Shown: positions 10,569 through 18,894, counted from the stretch's first letter. The stretch: 64,000 nucleotides of DNA from Bifidobacterium sp. (GCF_022647885.1 NZ_JALCLM010000001.1:1240001-1304000); one strand, 5' to 3'. Program-made: numbers and translations. The notes: generated from the letters alone by a model not told the origin.

Positions 10569-11656
10569 GTCGCTATATTCAAGGGACTAACGGTCCTCTT
10601 GCTTCGAATTATGCGTTGTCCCTGTTGGATTTGGATGGGGTTGTATATCGAGGTAAAAACCCCGTTGAGCATGCAGCTCAGGCGATTGCTGCGTCTGAGC
10701 GGCTGGGTATGAGGGCTTCATATACTACGAATAACCCTTCCCGTTTCCCCAAAACGGTAGCCGATCAACTCCGTGGTTTCGGCATAACCTTGGGTGATGA
10801 TCAGATTATCACCTCCGCGATTGTTGCAGCTCGTATGTTGGCTAGCCGTTTTGACCAGGGGACAAAGGTATTCGTCGTTGGTGCAGAACATTTGCGTGAT
10901 GAGTTGCGCAAGGTTGGTATGCAAGTTGTTGATAATGCGGATGACCATCCAGATGTGGTGTTGCAGTCGTGGCATGCCGATTTGACCTTTAATGAGCTTG
11001 CACAAGCTGCATATGCTATTGAAGGCGGAGCCGAGTATTACGTTACGAATCGGGATTTGACCATTCCACGTGAACAGGGCATAGCACCTGGTAACGGTGC
11101 TCTGCAACTGGCAGTTATCGCAGCAACGGGCAAGCAGCCGGTTGCATCCGCTGGTAAGCCTGAATCTGCGATGTACGACGAAGCTAGAGTGCTGTTTTCC
11201 AGAACGGACGACATCGTTCCAGTAGCTCAATCATTACCAGTTGGTGATCGTTTGGATACTGATATTGAAGCCGCGAATCGCGGTGGATACGATTCACTCG
11301 TGGTCTTGACAGGCGTTGCTGATGCGCAACAGATACTTACCGCGCCGGAAATACAACGCCCAACTTTCATAGCGAGAGATTTGCGAGGTCTGAATGCTGT
11401 GCATCCTCAGCCAGTACAGCGCGCTGATGGATCGTGGCAATGCGGTGATGTAGTGGCCAAGGTGGTAGATAACGGTATCCAGCTCACCAGTTCAGAAGAT
11501 GTTTCAGTTGGAGCAATCTCAGCAACAGAGGAACAGCAGTATCAGGCAGACGGTCTGGACGCTCTTCGCGCTGTGAGCTGTGCCGCGTGGGAAGCTGCTG
11601 ATAGTGGTTGCGACCCTGCTCAACTCAGCATTCCTTCTGATCTCTTGACTATCTAA
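10565..11656 (+). CDS. HAD-superfamily phosphatase, NagD type (IIA)
   Basis: A 363-residue hydrolase with the nucleophile motif LLDLDGVVYRGK near residue 20, motif II in TTNNPSRFP, the type IIA cap, and motif III/IV VGDRLDTDIEAANR near residue 228. It overlaps the preceding gene by 4 bases (ATGA) with GGAGG upstream, so the two are coupled. The same position in M. tuberculosis holds Rv1692, described as a glycerol-3-phosphate phosphatase; substrate here is therefore likely a small sugar phosphate but not proven. The C-terminal ~90 residues beyond the HAD core are an extension of unknown role. A second NagD-type gene lies at 37031-37828. Confidence 0.85.
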   Translation: MSRYIQGTNGPLASNYALSLLDLDGVVYRGKNPVEHAAQAIAASERLGMRASYTTNNPSRFPKTVADQLRGFGITLGDDQIITSAIVAARMLASRFDQGTKVFVVGAEHLRDELRKVGMQVVDNADDHPDVVLQSWHADLTFNELAQAAYAIEGGAEYYVTNRDLTIPREQGIAPGNGALQLAVIAATGKQPVASAGKPESAMYDEARVLFSRTDDIVPVAQSLPVGDRLDTDIEAANRGGYDSLVVLTGVADAQQILTAPEIQRPTFIARDLRGLNAVHPQPVQRADGSWQCGDVVAKVVDNGIQLTSSEDVSVGAISATEEQQYQADGLDALRAVSCAAWEAADSGCDPAQLSIPSDLLTI

Positions 11657-11670
11657 GGTCACTGATTGGT

Positions 11671-11871
11671 ATGGCAGAGGAAGCTACTAACCCAGATCAA
11701 ACAGATGTCGAGCAAACAGATGTGGAGCAAACGGAAACAGAGCATAGCTCTCTTCTAGATCGTTTTCCCAAGCTGAGCGGCATCGAGGATCAAGATTTTG
11801 ATACTCAAATTGCTTCTTACTCCGAGGTTTTGAGAATCTTGGAGCAGGATTTGCAACAGCGCAGGAACTGA
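11671..11871 (+). CDS. small acidic protein, Rv1693-like position
   Basis: A 66-residue acidic protein with a repeated TDVEQ motif (DQTDVEQTDVEQTETEH) and a C-terminal helical stretch ending in SYSEVLRILEQDLQQRRN. It lies between the HAD phosphatase and tlyA, 1 base before tlyA, where actinobacteria commonly carry a small uncharacterised gene (Rv1693 in M. tuberculosis). The ribosome binding site is weak (AAGG about 12 bases upstream). No function can be assigned; conservation of position supports it as real. Confidence 0.65.
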   Translation: MAEEATNPDQTDVEQTDVEQTETEHSSLLDRFPKLSGIEDQDFDTQIASYSEVLRILEQDLQQRRN

Positions 11872-11872
11872 T

Positions 11873-12640
11873 ATGCAAACTCCGGATGTATTCGTCAGTG
11901 ATGGTCGTCTTGACGCAGTCATTGTGGCGCGAGGACTAGTGAGTTCTAGAACCAGGGCACAGCATCTTATCGACAGTGCTGCAGTCCGAGTTAACGGTGA
12001 CCTTGCTAGCAAAGCTTCTCAGAGAGTGACTTCGCATGACAGCATCACGATTAATACAGGTGACGATTATGCTTCCAGAGGCGCATACAAGTTATTAGGC
12101 GCATTCAAGAGTTTCGAACCATTGGGTTTGCCTTCTCCTCATGAGCATTTCTGCCTAGATATTGGTGCTTCCACAGGAGGATTTACTGATGTGCTTCTAC
12201 GGCGTGGTGCTCACAAGGTTATTGCTCTGGATGTGGGGCATGGGCAGCTGATTGATCGCATTCGCGAGGATCCACGGGTCGCCGTGATGGAAGGTGCCAA
12301 CATTCGGGATATCGACCTTGCTGATTTGCCATTCCAGCCCAGTTACGTAGTGTCCGACGTTTCATTCATCTCCCTGCGCTATGTGATTCCAGTAATTGCA
12401 CGTTTGATTAGCTCTCGTGGGCATGTTGTGCTGTTGGTAAAACCGCAGTTTGAAGTTGGCAAAGAACGACTTGGCAGGCACGGTATTGTCGACAACGATG
12501 ATATTCGTGAACTCGCCGTCCAATCGGTTGAGCAGTGTGCTCAGTCTTGCGGCTTTTCAGTAAAATCACGCACACCATCGCCAATCACAGGCACTCATGG
12601 CAATGTTGAATACCTGTTATGGCTCCAAAAAGACCTCTAG
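11873..12640 (+). CDS. tlyA: TlyA-family rRNA (cytidine-2'-O)-methyltransferase
   Basis: A 255-residue protein with an N-terminal S4 RNA-binding domain (RLDAVIVARGLVSSRTRAQH, residues ~7-65) and an FtsJ-like Rossmann methyltransferase domain with the SAM motif CLDIGASTGGFTDVLLRRGA near residue 94, plus SDVSFISLRYVIP and the catalytic lysine region VVLLVKPQFEVGKE. Family members 2'-O-methylate cytidines of 16S and 23S rRNA, which makes ribosomes sensitive to capreomycin-type antibiotics. Length is normal. The start lies 1 base after the preceding stop, so it belongs to the same transcript; a hairpin overlaps its 3' end. Confidence 0.92.
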   Translation: MQTPDVFVSDGRLDAVIVARGLVSSRTRAQHLIDSAAVRVNGDLASKASQRVTSHDSITINTGDDYASRGAYKLLGAFKSFEPLGLPSPHEHFCLDIGASTGGFTDVLLRRGAHKVIALDVGHGQLIDRIREDPRVAVMEGANIRDIDLADLPFQPSYVVSDVSFISLRYVIPVIARLISSRGHVVLLVKPQFEVGKERLGRHGIVDNDDIRELAVQSVEQCAQSCGFSVKSRTPSPITGTHGNVEYLLWLQKDL

Positions 12641-12658
12641 AAGGTCAAATTGAGGTCT
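12631..12658 (+). terminator. hairpin at the tlyA stop codon
   Basis: AGACCTC (12631-12637) pairs with GAGGTCT (12652-12658), spanning the tlyA stop and followed by CTTATTCG. It probably forms a weak terminator together with the adjacent palindromic element at 12664. Confidence 0.4.
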
Positions 12659-12663
12659 CTTAT

Positions 12664-12792
12664 TCGTTTGTGTAGGGATTATTGCTAATACCTCAAGTAT
12701 TCCTCAGCGCAAGCGATCGATTTTTTGTTGGAATTAAGCCAAATCTTTCTTCTAAAAAACGTTGAGATACTTTTGAATCCCTACACAAACGA
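12664..12792 (+). repeat. palindromic element, family A copy 1 (129 bp)
   Basis: Perfect 17-bp terminal inverted repeats: TCGTTTGTGTAGGGATT at 12664-12680 and AATCCCTACACAAACGA at 12776-12792. The internal start ATTGCTAATACCTCAAGTA closely resembles that of copy 4 (ATTGCGCATACCCCAAGTA), so the interior is also related. Located between tlyA and nadK. No obvious target-site duplication was seen. Confidence 0.9.
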
Positions 12793-13047
12793 CAACACTT
12801 GTAGTTGGTGATGCCTGAACGAGTCAATATGCCTTCCATTCATGTCAATTTTGGAGCTCGAGATGCCAAATATCAGCTTTTGGGTGTTTTGGGAGTTTCA
12901 CGTTCAGCCTGTATTGGGTATTGGTGGTTTAGGATTGATAGCGGCGGATAGTCCACAGGTATATTTCACTATGAACTACAACGATAGTGAACCATAATGA
13001 TGGTGAACTTCACATGCCTATCAGTCCTATAGGGAAGGAACGAGAGT
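12793..13047 (+). promoter_or_regulatory. nadK upstream region with GTGAA/TTCAC half-sites
   Basis: Three imperfect 16-bp tandem units end just before nadK: 12961-12976, 12977-12992 (TACAACGATAGTGAAC) and 12993-13008 (CATAATGATGGTGAAC). They also make inverted pairs: TTCACTAT (12965-12972) with ATAGTGAA (12984-12991), and GTGAACTTCAC (13003-13013). This looks like a cluster of binding half-sites for an unidentified regulator of nadK/recN. No clear -35/-10 could be assigned in the rest of the gap. Confidence 0.45.
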
Positions 13048-14037
13048 ATGGGCCAGCGAAATGCGGTGGTGGTTACTCACAGCCGCTTACGCACCGGCGG
13101 TACGGTTGTTCGTGAGGCTGTTGAGCAGCTAAGACAATCTGGTTTTTCTGTTTCCATTATTGACAATCTTGAGGCACCGGAGTTTGGGATGCCGTCTCCT
13201 TTGGTCAGTGAAGATACTGAAATCGTTGTAGTGCTTGGTGGTGATGGCACGATACTGCGTGCCGCAGAATTGGTGAAATGTACTAACGTTCCTATTCTCG
13301 GTGTGAACTTAGGGCATGTAGGTTTTCTTGCAGAATTTGAAAGTTTTCAAATGAGCGAAGCGATGGGCAAAATTGCTGCTCACGACTATTCGATCGATTC
13401 CAGAATGATTGCGCACATTGATGTGTGGCTGCCTGGCGCAGAAAAACCTATCAGCGATTGGGCGTTGAATGATGTGACCTTAGAGCGTTCTGACCGAGGG
13501 AAAATGGTCGAGGTCAGCATCCGCGTTGATGATGTAGAGATGAGCTCTTTCAGTTGTGATGGGGTCATTGTGGCCACCCCAACTGGTTCAACCGCATACG
13601 CATTCTCTGCAGGCGGGCCGATAATATGGCCTGATGTTAAAGCTCTGCAGTTAGTACCTTTAGCTGCCCATGCCTTGTTCGCACGGCCACTGATTATCGG
13701 CTCAGATTCAAAGTTTTCGCTCGATATCCTCGATGAATCCACATCGGATGGGTGGATTTGTTGTGATGGAAGACGTCAACTGGGGTTGCCACGAGGCACT
13801 CGTATTGAGGTCAGAGAATCGCATGATACCTTGCGATTAGCCAGACTTTCCGGGGTGCCCTTTACTAGTCGTCTTGTGACGAAATTTGATCTTCCTGTGG
13901 TTGGTTGGCGTGAGCACCGATATCACAAGGGACTGCGCCAAAATAGTGCTGGGCAGCATGATGGGCAGCAGATTGCTCAGCAGGCGCAGCAGCAACAGCG
14001 AAGCCTAGAAGCGCCAGATCAGAGTGACGGTCAGTAG
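13048..14037 (+). CDS. nadK: NAD kinase
   Basis: A 329-residue enzyme that phosphorylates NAD to NADP using ATP or polyphosphate. Key motifs are VVLGGDGTILRAAEL near residue 67, LGVNLGHVGFLAEFE near residue 92, and the second conserved region FSCDGVIVATPTGSTAYAFS near residue 170. The ATG at 13048 follows AAGGA. The last ~35 residues form a Gln-rich tail beyond the normal fold. recN begins 12 bases after the stop, as in other actinobacteria, so the two are co-transcribed; the upstream half-site cluster probably controls both. Confidence 0.95.
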   Translation: MGQRNAVVVTHSRLRTGGTVVREAVEQLRQSGFSVSIIDNLEAPEFGMPSPLVSEDTEIVVVLGGDGTILRAAELVKCTNVPILGVNLGHVGFLAEFESFQMSEAMGKIAAHDYSIDSRMIAHIDVWLPGAEKPISDWALNDVTLERSDRGKMVEVSIRVDDVEMSSFSCDGVIVATPTGSTAYAFSAGGPIIWPDVKALQLVPLAAHALFARPLIIGSDSKFSLDILDESTSDGWICCDGRRQLGLPRGTRIEVRESHDTLRLARLSGVPFTSRLVTKFDLPVVGWREHRYHKGLRQNSAGQHDGQQIAQQAQQQQRSLEAPDQSDGQ

Positions 14038-14049
14038 AAAAGGTGAGCA

Positions 14050-15873
14050 ATGCTTGAGGAACTTGAAATACGCAACCTTGGCCCAATACGGCACGCGGTG
14101 CTTTCCACCGGCTCAGGAATGACAGCTATCACTGGTGAAACTGGCGCAGGAAAATCGATGTTGTTGGACGCTTTGCGTTTAGTGTCTGGCGCGTCGATTC
14201 AATCAGGTAGAGCTTCGTCAGGCACAAGTAATGACGTGTGGGCACAAGCTGTTTTTGCAGTTTCTCAAGGGTCACAAGCGGACGAATTAGCAAATGATGC
14301 CGGTGCCGCAGGCGAGGATGGTGAGCTGTATCTCACCAGATCAGTTCCCTCTCATGGTCGTTCGAGAGCGATGCTTAACGGGCATACGGTTCCACGAAGC
14401 GTGCTTGAGAATATCTCGGCGCATATGATTACCATCCATGGTCAGTCAGATCAAATGCGTATGGCATCTTCCGCTCGCCAACGTGAGTTTTTAGATCACT
14501 TTGCCAACGACGGTGAGGAACTCGCGGCATACACCAAAGCTTGGGATGCGTTGCAATCTATTAAGCACAAACTCAACATTCTTGAAGGTGAGCAATCCGC
14601 TTCAATTGCTCAGGCAACATATTTACGAGAATCAATCGCACGAATTAACGACGTTGATCCTCATAAGGGCGAAGATGAGGAGTTAAAATCTCGCCGCGAA
14701 CGTATTGAACATGCGGCTGCAATAACTCACGGCGTGGCATCCGCTCTGAGTGCACTAGACCCTTCTCAAATGGATGTAGACGCACAACATGCTGGAGCGC
14801 TATCGTTGATTGATGATGCAGCGCGGTCCTTGGAAGATATTCATATCCACGAAGTTTTTGGCGAAGCTGCGGATACATTGAAATCTCTGAGCCAAGAAAT
14901 TAGTGAAGTGGTTTTTACTCTCAGCGGGCAAATTGATGATGAAGACAGTGCCAGCGATCTCGATACGATTAACGGGAGAATCCACGAGCTAGATGAGTTA
15001 ACCAAACGTTGGGGTCCGAGTATTGCTGACGTGCTCGTGTGGCGGGATAAAGCAGAAAATGATGTGCAGGATATGGATGCATCACCTGAACGTCTAGCAG
15101 CATTACGAGCTGAACTCGATAACTTGAATAAACAAGCAATGGCTGCCGCTGACGCGCTCAGCGTAGTTAGGCGCAAAGCGGCTCAGCAGTTGAGCCAGCG
15201 TGTGAGCAAAGAGCTTGAAGCGCTAGCTATGCGAGGATCGATATTAGAAGTCACAGTGAATCCTAGAACGAGTGGTGGGCAGAACTCCAACATTTTAGAC
15301 GCTCACGGTGGTGACGATATTGAGTTTGTGTTTACAGCATTTCCAGGAGCCCCGCGTTTAGCGATGGGCAAGAGTGCATCGGGCGGCGAGCTCAGCCGAT
15401 TAATGTTGGGATTAGAGTTAGTTGCCGCTGATCGCAGTGTCGGCACGTCAACAGAAACAGGCTCGCCAAATAATTCCTCGCGAGGTCAGGTAACGGACGC
15501 ATCAGCAAGCACTCCAGATAGGGGTGTGTTTATTTTTGATGAGGTTGATGCAGGTGTTGGTGGCAAAGCAGCTGTTGAATTAGGTAAACGATTAGCGTTG
15601 TTGGCACAAAGTGCTCAAGTGATTGTGGTCACCCATCTCCCACAGGTGGCCTCATGGGCGGACACCCAGTTCGTAGTATCGAAAGGTCTGCGAAACGTTG
15701 AGGCTGCACCAAGCGAAGAAGGGGAGATCCAGCAGATTCAAGAGATTCAAACTGTCGTCGAGCGTGTTGAGGGTTTGGAACGTGAACGAGAGATTGCTCG
15801 CATGCTAGCGGGCAGTGAATCCGAGACTTCCTTGAGTCATGCTAGAGAACTGCTGCAATCAAGCCGAATTTGA
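14050..15873 (+). CDS. recN: DNA repair protein RecN
   Basis: A 607-residue SMC-like ATPase of recombinational double-strand-break repair. The N-terminal LEELEIRNLGPIRHA and Walker A GETGAGKSMLLDAL (near residue 31), a central coiled-coil region (~residues 150-400, LNILEGEQSASIAQATYLRE), the ABC signature SGGELSRLMLGLEL near residue 443, and Walker B VFIFDEVDAGVGG near residue 494 appear in the expected order. An insertion rich in Ser/Thr/Asn (STETGSPNNSSRG) lies between signature and Walker B. Follows nadK by 12 bases. Confidence 0.95.
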   Translation: MLEELEIRNLGPIRHAVLSTGSGMTAITGETGAGKSMLLDALRLVSGASIQSGRASSGTSNDVWAQAVFAVSQGSQADELANDAGAAGEDGELYLTRSVPSHGRSRAMLNGHTVPRSVLENISAHMITIHGQSDQMRMASSARQREFLDHFANDGEELAAYTKAWDALQSIKHKLNILEGEQSASIAQATYLRESIARINDVDPHKGEDEELKSRRERIEHAAAITHGVASALSALDPSQMDVDAQHAGALSLIDDAARSLEDIHIHEVFGEAADTLKSLSQEISEVVFTLSGQIDDEDSASDLDTINGRIHELDELTKRWGPSIADVLVWRDKAENDVQDMDASPERLAALRAELDNLNKQAMAAADALSVVRRKAAQQLSQRVSKELEALAMRGSILEVTVNPRTSGGQNSNILDAHGGDDIEFVFTAFPGAPRLAMGKSASGGELSRLMLGLELVAADRSVGTSTETGSPNNSSRGQVTDASASTPDRGVFIFDEVDAGVGGKAAVELGKRLALLAQSAQVIVVTHLPQVASWADTQFVVSKGLRNVEAAPSEEGEIQQIQEIQTVVERVEGLEREREIARMLAGSESETSLSHARELLQSSRI

Positions 15874-16004
15874 GCTATAGCTGTGAGCCAAGGATATGAG
15901 CCCACGTATGAGCTCACGTTGTGCGATTCAGCAGGCACACACACAGCCAAGTGCGTGAAGCAGACAAGATTTCTTGTCGTCATTCGGCGGTAGCGTCGGA
16001 ACGA

Positions 16005-16105
16005 CTTATGTTACGGGGGAACTCGAAGGAGTTGAGAGAGACCACGGATGAATGTCATCCGTGCCTGACCCTTAGAACCTGTTGGTTAATACCAGCGTAG
16101 GGAGG
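16005..16105 (+). promoter_or_regulatory. TPP riboswitch upstream of thiD
   Basis: The conserved thiamine-pyrophosphate aptamer elements occur in order: ACGGGGGAAC, then a hairpin ending in GTTGAGAGAGACC (the CUGAGA region, here with UUGAGA), a variable hairpin CACGGATG..CATCCGTG, ACCCTTAGAACCTGTTGG, and TTAATACCAGCGTAGGGA. The last conserved bases overlap the Shine-Dalgarno sequence GGAGG (16101-16105), which lies 7 bases before the thiD ATG. This arrangement implies translational control: ligand-bound RNA would hide the ribosome binding site. The identity is firm from the motif; the mode of control is inference from the overlap. Confidence 0.93.
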
Positions 16106-16112
16106 AACAGCA

Positions 16113-16931
16113 ATGAGTACATTAACGCCCGTCCTGTCAATAGCAGGCTCCGATTGTTCGGGTGGTGCGGGTATCCAAGCTGACATTAAATCTATGAGTG
16201 CGAACGGTGTGTTTGCCATGTCAGTCATAACTTCTGTAGTTGCAGAAAACACCGCACGAGTCATATCGGTGCTAGATGTGGACGCGAGCATTATTGCTGA
16301 TCAAATTGATGCAGTATTCGAAGATATTCCACCAAAAGCCGTCAAAGTTGGGATGCTTGACAGTCCCGACATTATGAAGGTCGTGGTCAATAAGCTCAAT
16401 CAGTATCAGGCACCTAATGTGGTTATTGATCCTGTGATGTATGCCAAGAATGGTGCGCCGCTGATGGATCCATCTTGCATCGGTTGGCTCATAGAAACGG
16501 TGATTCCACGCGCTGACGTATTGACTCCTAATATCCCTGAAGCTGAACGTATTGCAGGTATGTCTATTACCGACATGGATACCCAGAGGGAAGCTGCTCA
16601 ACAGATTCAAGCTATGGGGTGTTCAAGCGTGCTAGTCAAAGGCGGGCATGCCAAAGGTGATGCTACTGATGTGCTTTTCGACGGTGAACGTTTCTTCGAA
16701 TTCACAGCACCGAGGATTCAGACCAAAAATACGCATGGTACTGGCTGCACATATTCTTCAGCAATCGCTGCAAATTTGGCCTTAGGGTTACCGTTCCACA
16801 AGGCAATTGAACGAGCCAAGCAGTATGTCACTATGGCTATTGAACATTCTCTCGAACTTGGTAAAGGTAATGGGCCAACGAATCACTTCTGGGATTTGTA
16901 TGCTCACGGACTCGACGGTTTCAAGGAGTAA
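16113..16931 (+). CDS. thiD: hydroxymethylpyrimidine/phosphomethylpyrimidine kinase
   Basis: A 272-residue ribokinase-fold kinase that phosphorylates HMP and HMP-P to give the pyrimidine half of thiamine. Motifs are LSIAGSDCSGGAGIQADIKS at residue 8 and the C-terminal anion-hole sequence KNTHGTGCTYSSAIAANLAL near residue 208. Length is standard. It is directly downstream of the TPP riboswitch, so thiamine levels should repress it. The next gene starts 5 bases after its stop, forming an operon with the HAD phosphatase and probably tenA. Pyridoxal kinases share the fold, but the riboswitch settles the role. Confidence 0.95.
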   Translation: MSTLTPVLSIAGSDCSGGAGIQADIKSMSANGVFAMSVITSVVAENTARVISVLDVDASIIADQIDAVFEDIPPKAVKVGMLDSPDIMKVVVNKLNQYQAPNVVIDPVMYAKNGAPLMDPSCIGWLIETVIPRADVLTPNIPEAERIAGMSITDMDTQREAAQQIQAMGCSSVLVKGGHAKGDATDVLFDGERFFEFTAPRIQTKNTHGTGCTYSSAIAANLALGLPFHKAIERAKQYVTMAIEHSLELGKGNGPTNHFWDLYAHGLDGFKE

Positions 16932-16935
16932 ACAC

Positions 16936-17604
16936 GTGAGCAATCATCTCAACAACGGCAAAGCCGCAATCTTTGATTTAGATGGTACCTTGCTCGATTC
17001 AATGGGTGTCTGGGATGAGCTGGATGCACAATCTTTGGCGAAACGAAACATTGAAGTTCCTGAGGATTTCAGCACCACCGTCGCATCAATGCAATTTCGA
17101 GATATAGCGGTCTATACCATTGCGCGCTTTGGTCTCACTGATACTCCCGAAGACCTCATGCAGGAGTGGAACGGTATGGCTGCAGAAGCTTACGCCACCA
17201 CGGTGCAGTTGAAACCTCACGCTGCCGAATACTTGGAATATTTGTATGAGTCTGGCGCAAAGCTGGCAGTCGCTACTACGCTACCTCCCGAGTTGCGGAA
17301 TCCAGCGTTACAGCATGCTGGAATTTCTGAGTATTTCAGCGCTATTTGCAGTGTCGACGATGCTGGCGGTAATGGTAAAGAGCACCCTGACGTGTATCTA
17401 CATGCCGCGTCGCTGCTAGGGATTGCACCCAAGCATTGCACGGTATTTGAGGATTTGTTGGTCGGTATCAACACCGCTGGAAGCATTGGCATGCATCCGT
17501 GGGCGATGTTCGATGCTTCATCTGAACAGCAGTGGCAAGATATCTCTGCATTAGCTGAAGGTGCAATCCACGATTTCTCGGATGCTCCCCGCGAACTGCT
17601 CTAA
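16936..17604 (+). CDS. HAD-superfamily phosphatase in the thiamine operon
   Basis: A 222-residue HAD hydrolase (beta-phosphoglucomutase-like subgroup) with nucleophile motif AIFDLDGTLLDSMG near residue 11, a helical cap, TTLP as motif II, a conserved lysine in GKEHPDVYL, and VFEDLLVGINTAGSIGM as the acidic motif. GTG at 16936 is chosen as start because AAGGAG lies 7 bases upstream and overlaps the thiD end. Lying between thiD and tenA under a TPP riboswitch, it could dephosphorylate a thiamine precursor or TMP; this is inference from context and the substrate is unknown. Confidence 0.8.
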   Translation: MSNHLNNGKAAIFDLDGTLLDSMGVWDELDAQSLAKRNIEVPEDFSTTVASMQFRDIAVYTIARFGLTDTPEDLMQEWNGMAAEAYATTVQLKPHAAEYLEYLYESGAKLAVATTLPPELRNPALQHAGISEYFSAICSVDDAGGNGKEHPDVYLHAASLLGIAPKHCTVFEDLLVGINTAGSIGMHPWAMFDASSEQQWQDISALAEGAIHDFSDAPRELL

Positions 17605-17615
17605 AGTATTCATCC

Positions 17616-17682
17616 GAAACTGTGCAATAAGCACGCTAAGACCTAGAAATCCTGCCGCCAACGTGCTTATTGGCACAGTTTC
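17616..17682 (+). repeat. long hairpin between the HAD gene and tenA
   Basis: Arms 17616-17635 (GAAACTGTGCAATAAGCACG) and 17662-17682 are complementary over 20 bp with one extra base in the right arm, enclosing a 26-nt loop. The right arm ends 6 bases before the AAGGAG of tenA. It may be an mRNA stability or partial-termination element that separates tenA from thiD expression. Its sequence is unrelated to the two dispersed palindrome families. Confidence 0.75.
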
Positions 17683-17702
17683 AACTTAAGGAGTACCAAG
17701 CT

Positions 17703-18455
17703 ATGTCAACAAAACGTCCAGCAGTATTACCAGTTTCCTTCGATCACCTCAGCAGATCAGTCAGCACACCAATAGCACGAAGATTCTATGAGGTTTCCAA
17801 GGATGTGTGGCAAGAAGGCTATGAGCAGCCATTCGTGCAAGAACTGGGGAAGGGGACGCTCTCAAAGGAGAGATTCACCTTCTACATGCTTCAGGACTAT
17901 CTCTATCTCAATGATTATGCCAAAGTGCATGCGCTCGCGATGACTAAGAGTGATGATGACAGAATTATCGAGAGGATGGTGCAAGTGCAACAAGCCATTG
18001 TTGGTGAGCGAGATCAGGTGCACAAAAGCTATATTGAGCGCTATGGCATCACTCGTGAACAAATTGAAGGGGCCACGCAATCAGCTTTTGCCAGAGCTTA
18101 CACCTCGAATATGCTCGCTATCGCTTATGCTAAACCACTGGTTGATGTATTAGTGGCTGTGCTGCCTTGTGCTTGGGTATATGCAGACTATGGCACTCGC
18201 TTAGCTCACGACAACAGCGCAACCCTGGCTGCCAATCCTTACAAAGATTGGGTAGACATGTATGCTGCTGATGATTTTTGGCAGAGCGCTGTTTGGCTCC
18301 TAGACATCATAGAGGACCAGACTCGAGAGCTTAGTGAGCGCAGACTCAAAGAATTGGACTCGATTTTCCGTGTAGGCGTAGAACACGAATATATGTTTTG
18401 GGACAGTGCTTACCGCATGCAGCGCTCATGGAAAGCGCAGTGGGACGAGCGGTGA
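17703..18455 (+). CDS. tenA: TenA-family aminopyrimidine aminohydrolase (thiaminase II)
   Basis: A 250-residue all-helical protein of the TenA family, which hydrolyses aminomethyl-HMP from degraded thiamine so that ThiD can reuse it. Visible family features include IARRFYEVSKDVWQEGYEQP, the FYMLQDYLYLNDYAKVHALA segment near residue 59, the catalytic-cysteine region VLPCAWVYADYG, and WVDMYAADDFWQSAVW. ATG 17703 follows AAGGAG by 9 bases. Membership in the thiD riboswitch operon fits thiamine salvage rather than thiamine destruction. Confidence 0.92.
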   Translation: MSTKRPAVLPVSFDHLSRSVSTPIARRFYEVSKDVWQEGYEQPFVQELGKGTLSKERFTFYMLQDYLYLNDYAKVHALAMTKSDDDRIIERMVQVQQAIVGERDQVHKSYIERYGITREQIEGATQSAFARAYTSNMLAIAYAKPLVDVLVAVLPCAWVYADYGTRLAHDNSATLAANPYKDWVDMYAADDFWQSAVWLLDIIEDQTRELSERRLKELDSIFRVGVEHEYMFWDSAYRMQRSWKAQWDER

Positions 18456-18456
18456 A

Positions 18457-18474
18457 GTGCGTAGCGGGACGCAC
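18457..18474 (+). terminator. hairpin after tenA
   Basis: GTGCGT (18457-18462) pairs with ACGCAC (18469-18474) across loop AGCGGG, starting 1 base after the tenA stop. No U-tract follows, so it is only a weak terminator candidate. Confidence 0.35.
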
Positions 18475-18568
18475 GCTGATGCTCAAGGCATAGCTGCACC
18501 CTATCAGTGATACGAACCGATGATAATCGCTACGAAAGCATTATGTTACATCGGTGAATAGTGGTTTC

Positions 18569-18635
18569 AGGGCTCATCCCTAGCGTTGGGCACAGTGGCA
18601 AGCAACCTCAATGATGAGGTGTTTCCACCCTGCCC
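18569..18635 (+). ncRNA. structured-RNA candidate in the tenA-surface locus gap
   Basis: The 590-bp gap after tenA contains a small hairpin (AGGG/CCCT, 18569-18581) and a three-helix rod: GGGCA (18588-18592) with TGCCC (18631-18635), GTGG (18595-18598) with CCAC (18625-18628), and ACCTCA (18605-18610) with TGAGGT (18615-18620), loop ATGA. Internal loops are asymmetric (CAAGCA against GTTT), as in functional RNAs. It matches no RNA family I recognise, and could be a 3' UTR structure rather than a separate RNA. Confidence 0.35.
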
Positions 18636-18842
18636 ATAATCTCAGCAGTGCAGTACTCCGCAACGCTAATCAAACCGTATCTAAGCATTCGTCGGGATTG
18701 ATGTAGCGCTGAAGCGCAAATGTCATTTCGTCAATATTCTCTCGTCACTGTCCGCTCGATACTGTCCGCTGTAGTAATCGCTGCACTACCTAAGAGCAGC
18801 GACAATTTGGCAAATATGAATATATACGCAAAAATTAACCTA

Positions 18843-18871
18843 TTCGCATAAAACTGAACTATACGTATAAT
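18843..18871 (+). promoter_or_regulatory. putative promoter of the surface locus
   Basis: TTCGCA (18843-18848), 17-base spacer, TATAAT (18866-18871), in an AT-rich stretch (18811-18880) that stands out from its surroundings. It reads towards the G10 tract and the gene at 19045. Surrounding near-repeats (TACGCAAAA, TTCGCATAAAA, TACGTATAA) might bind a regulator. Confidence 0.55.
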
Positions 18872-18894
18872 AAATTAAGTCAGTGGTTAAACCC

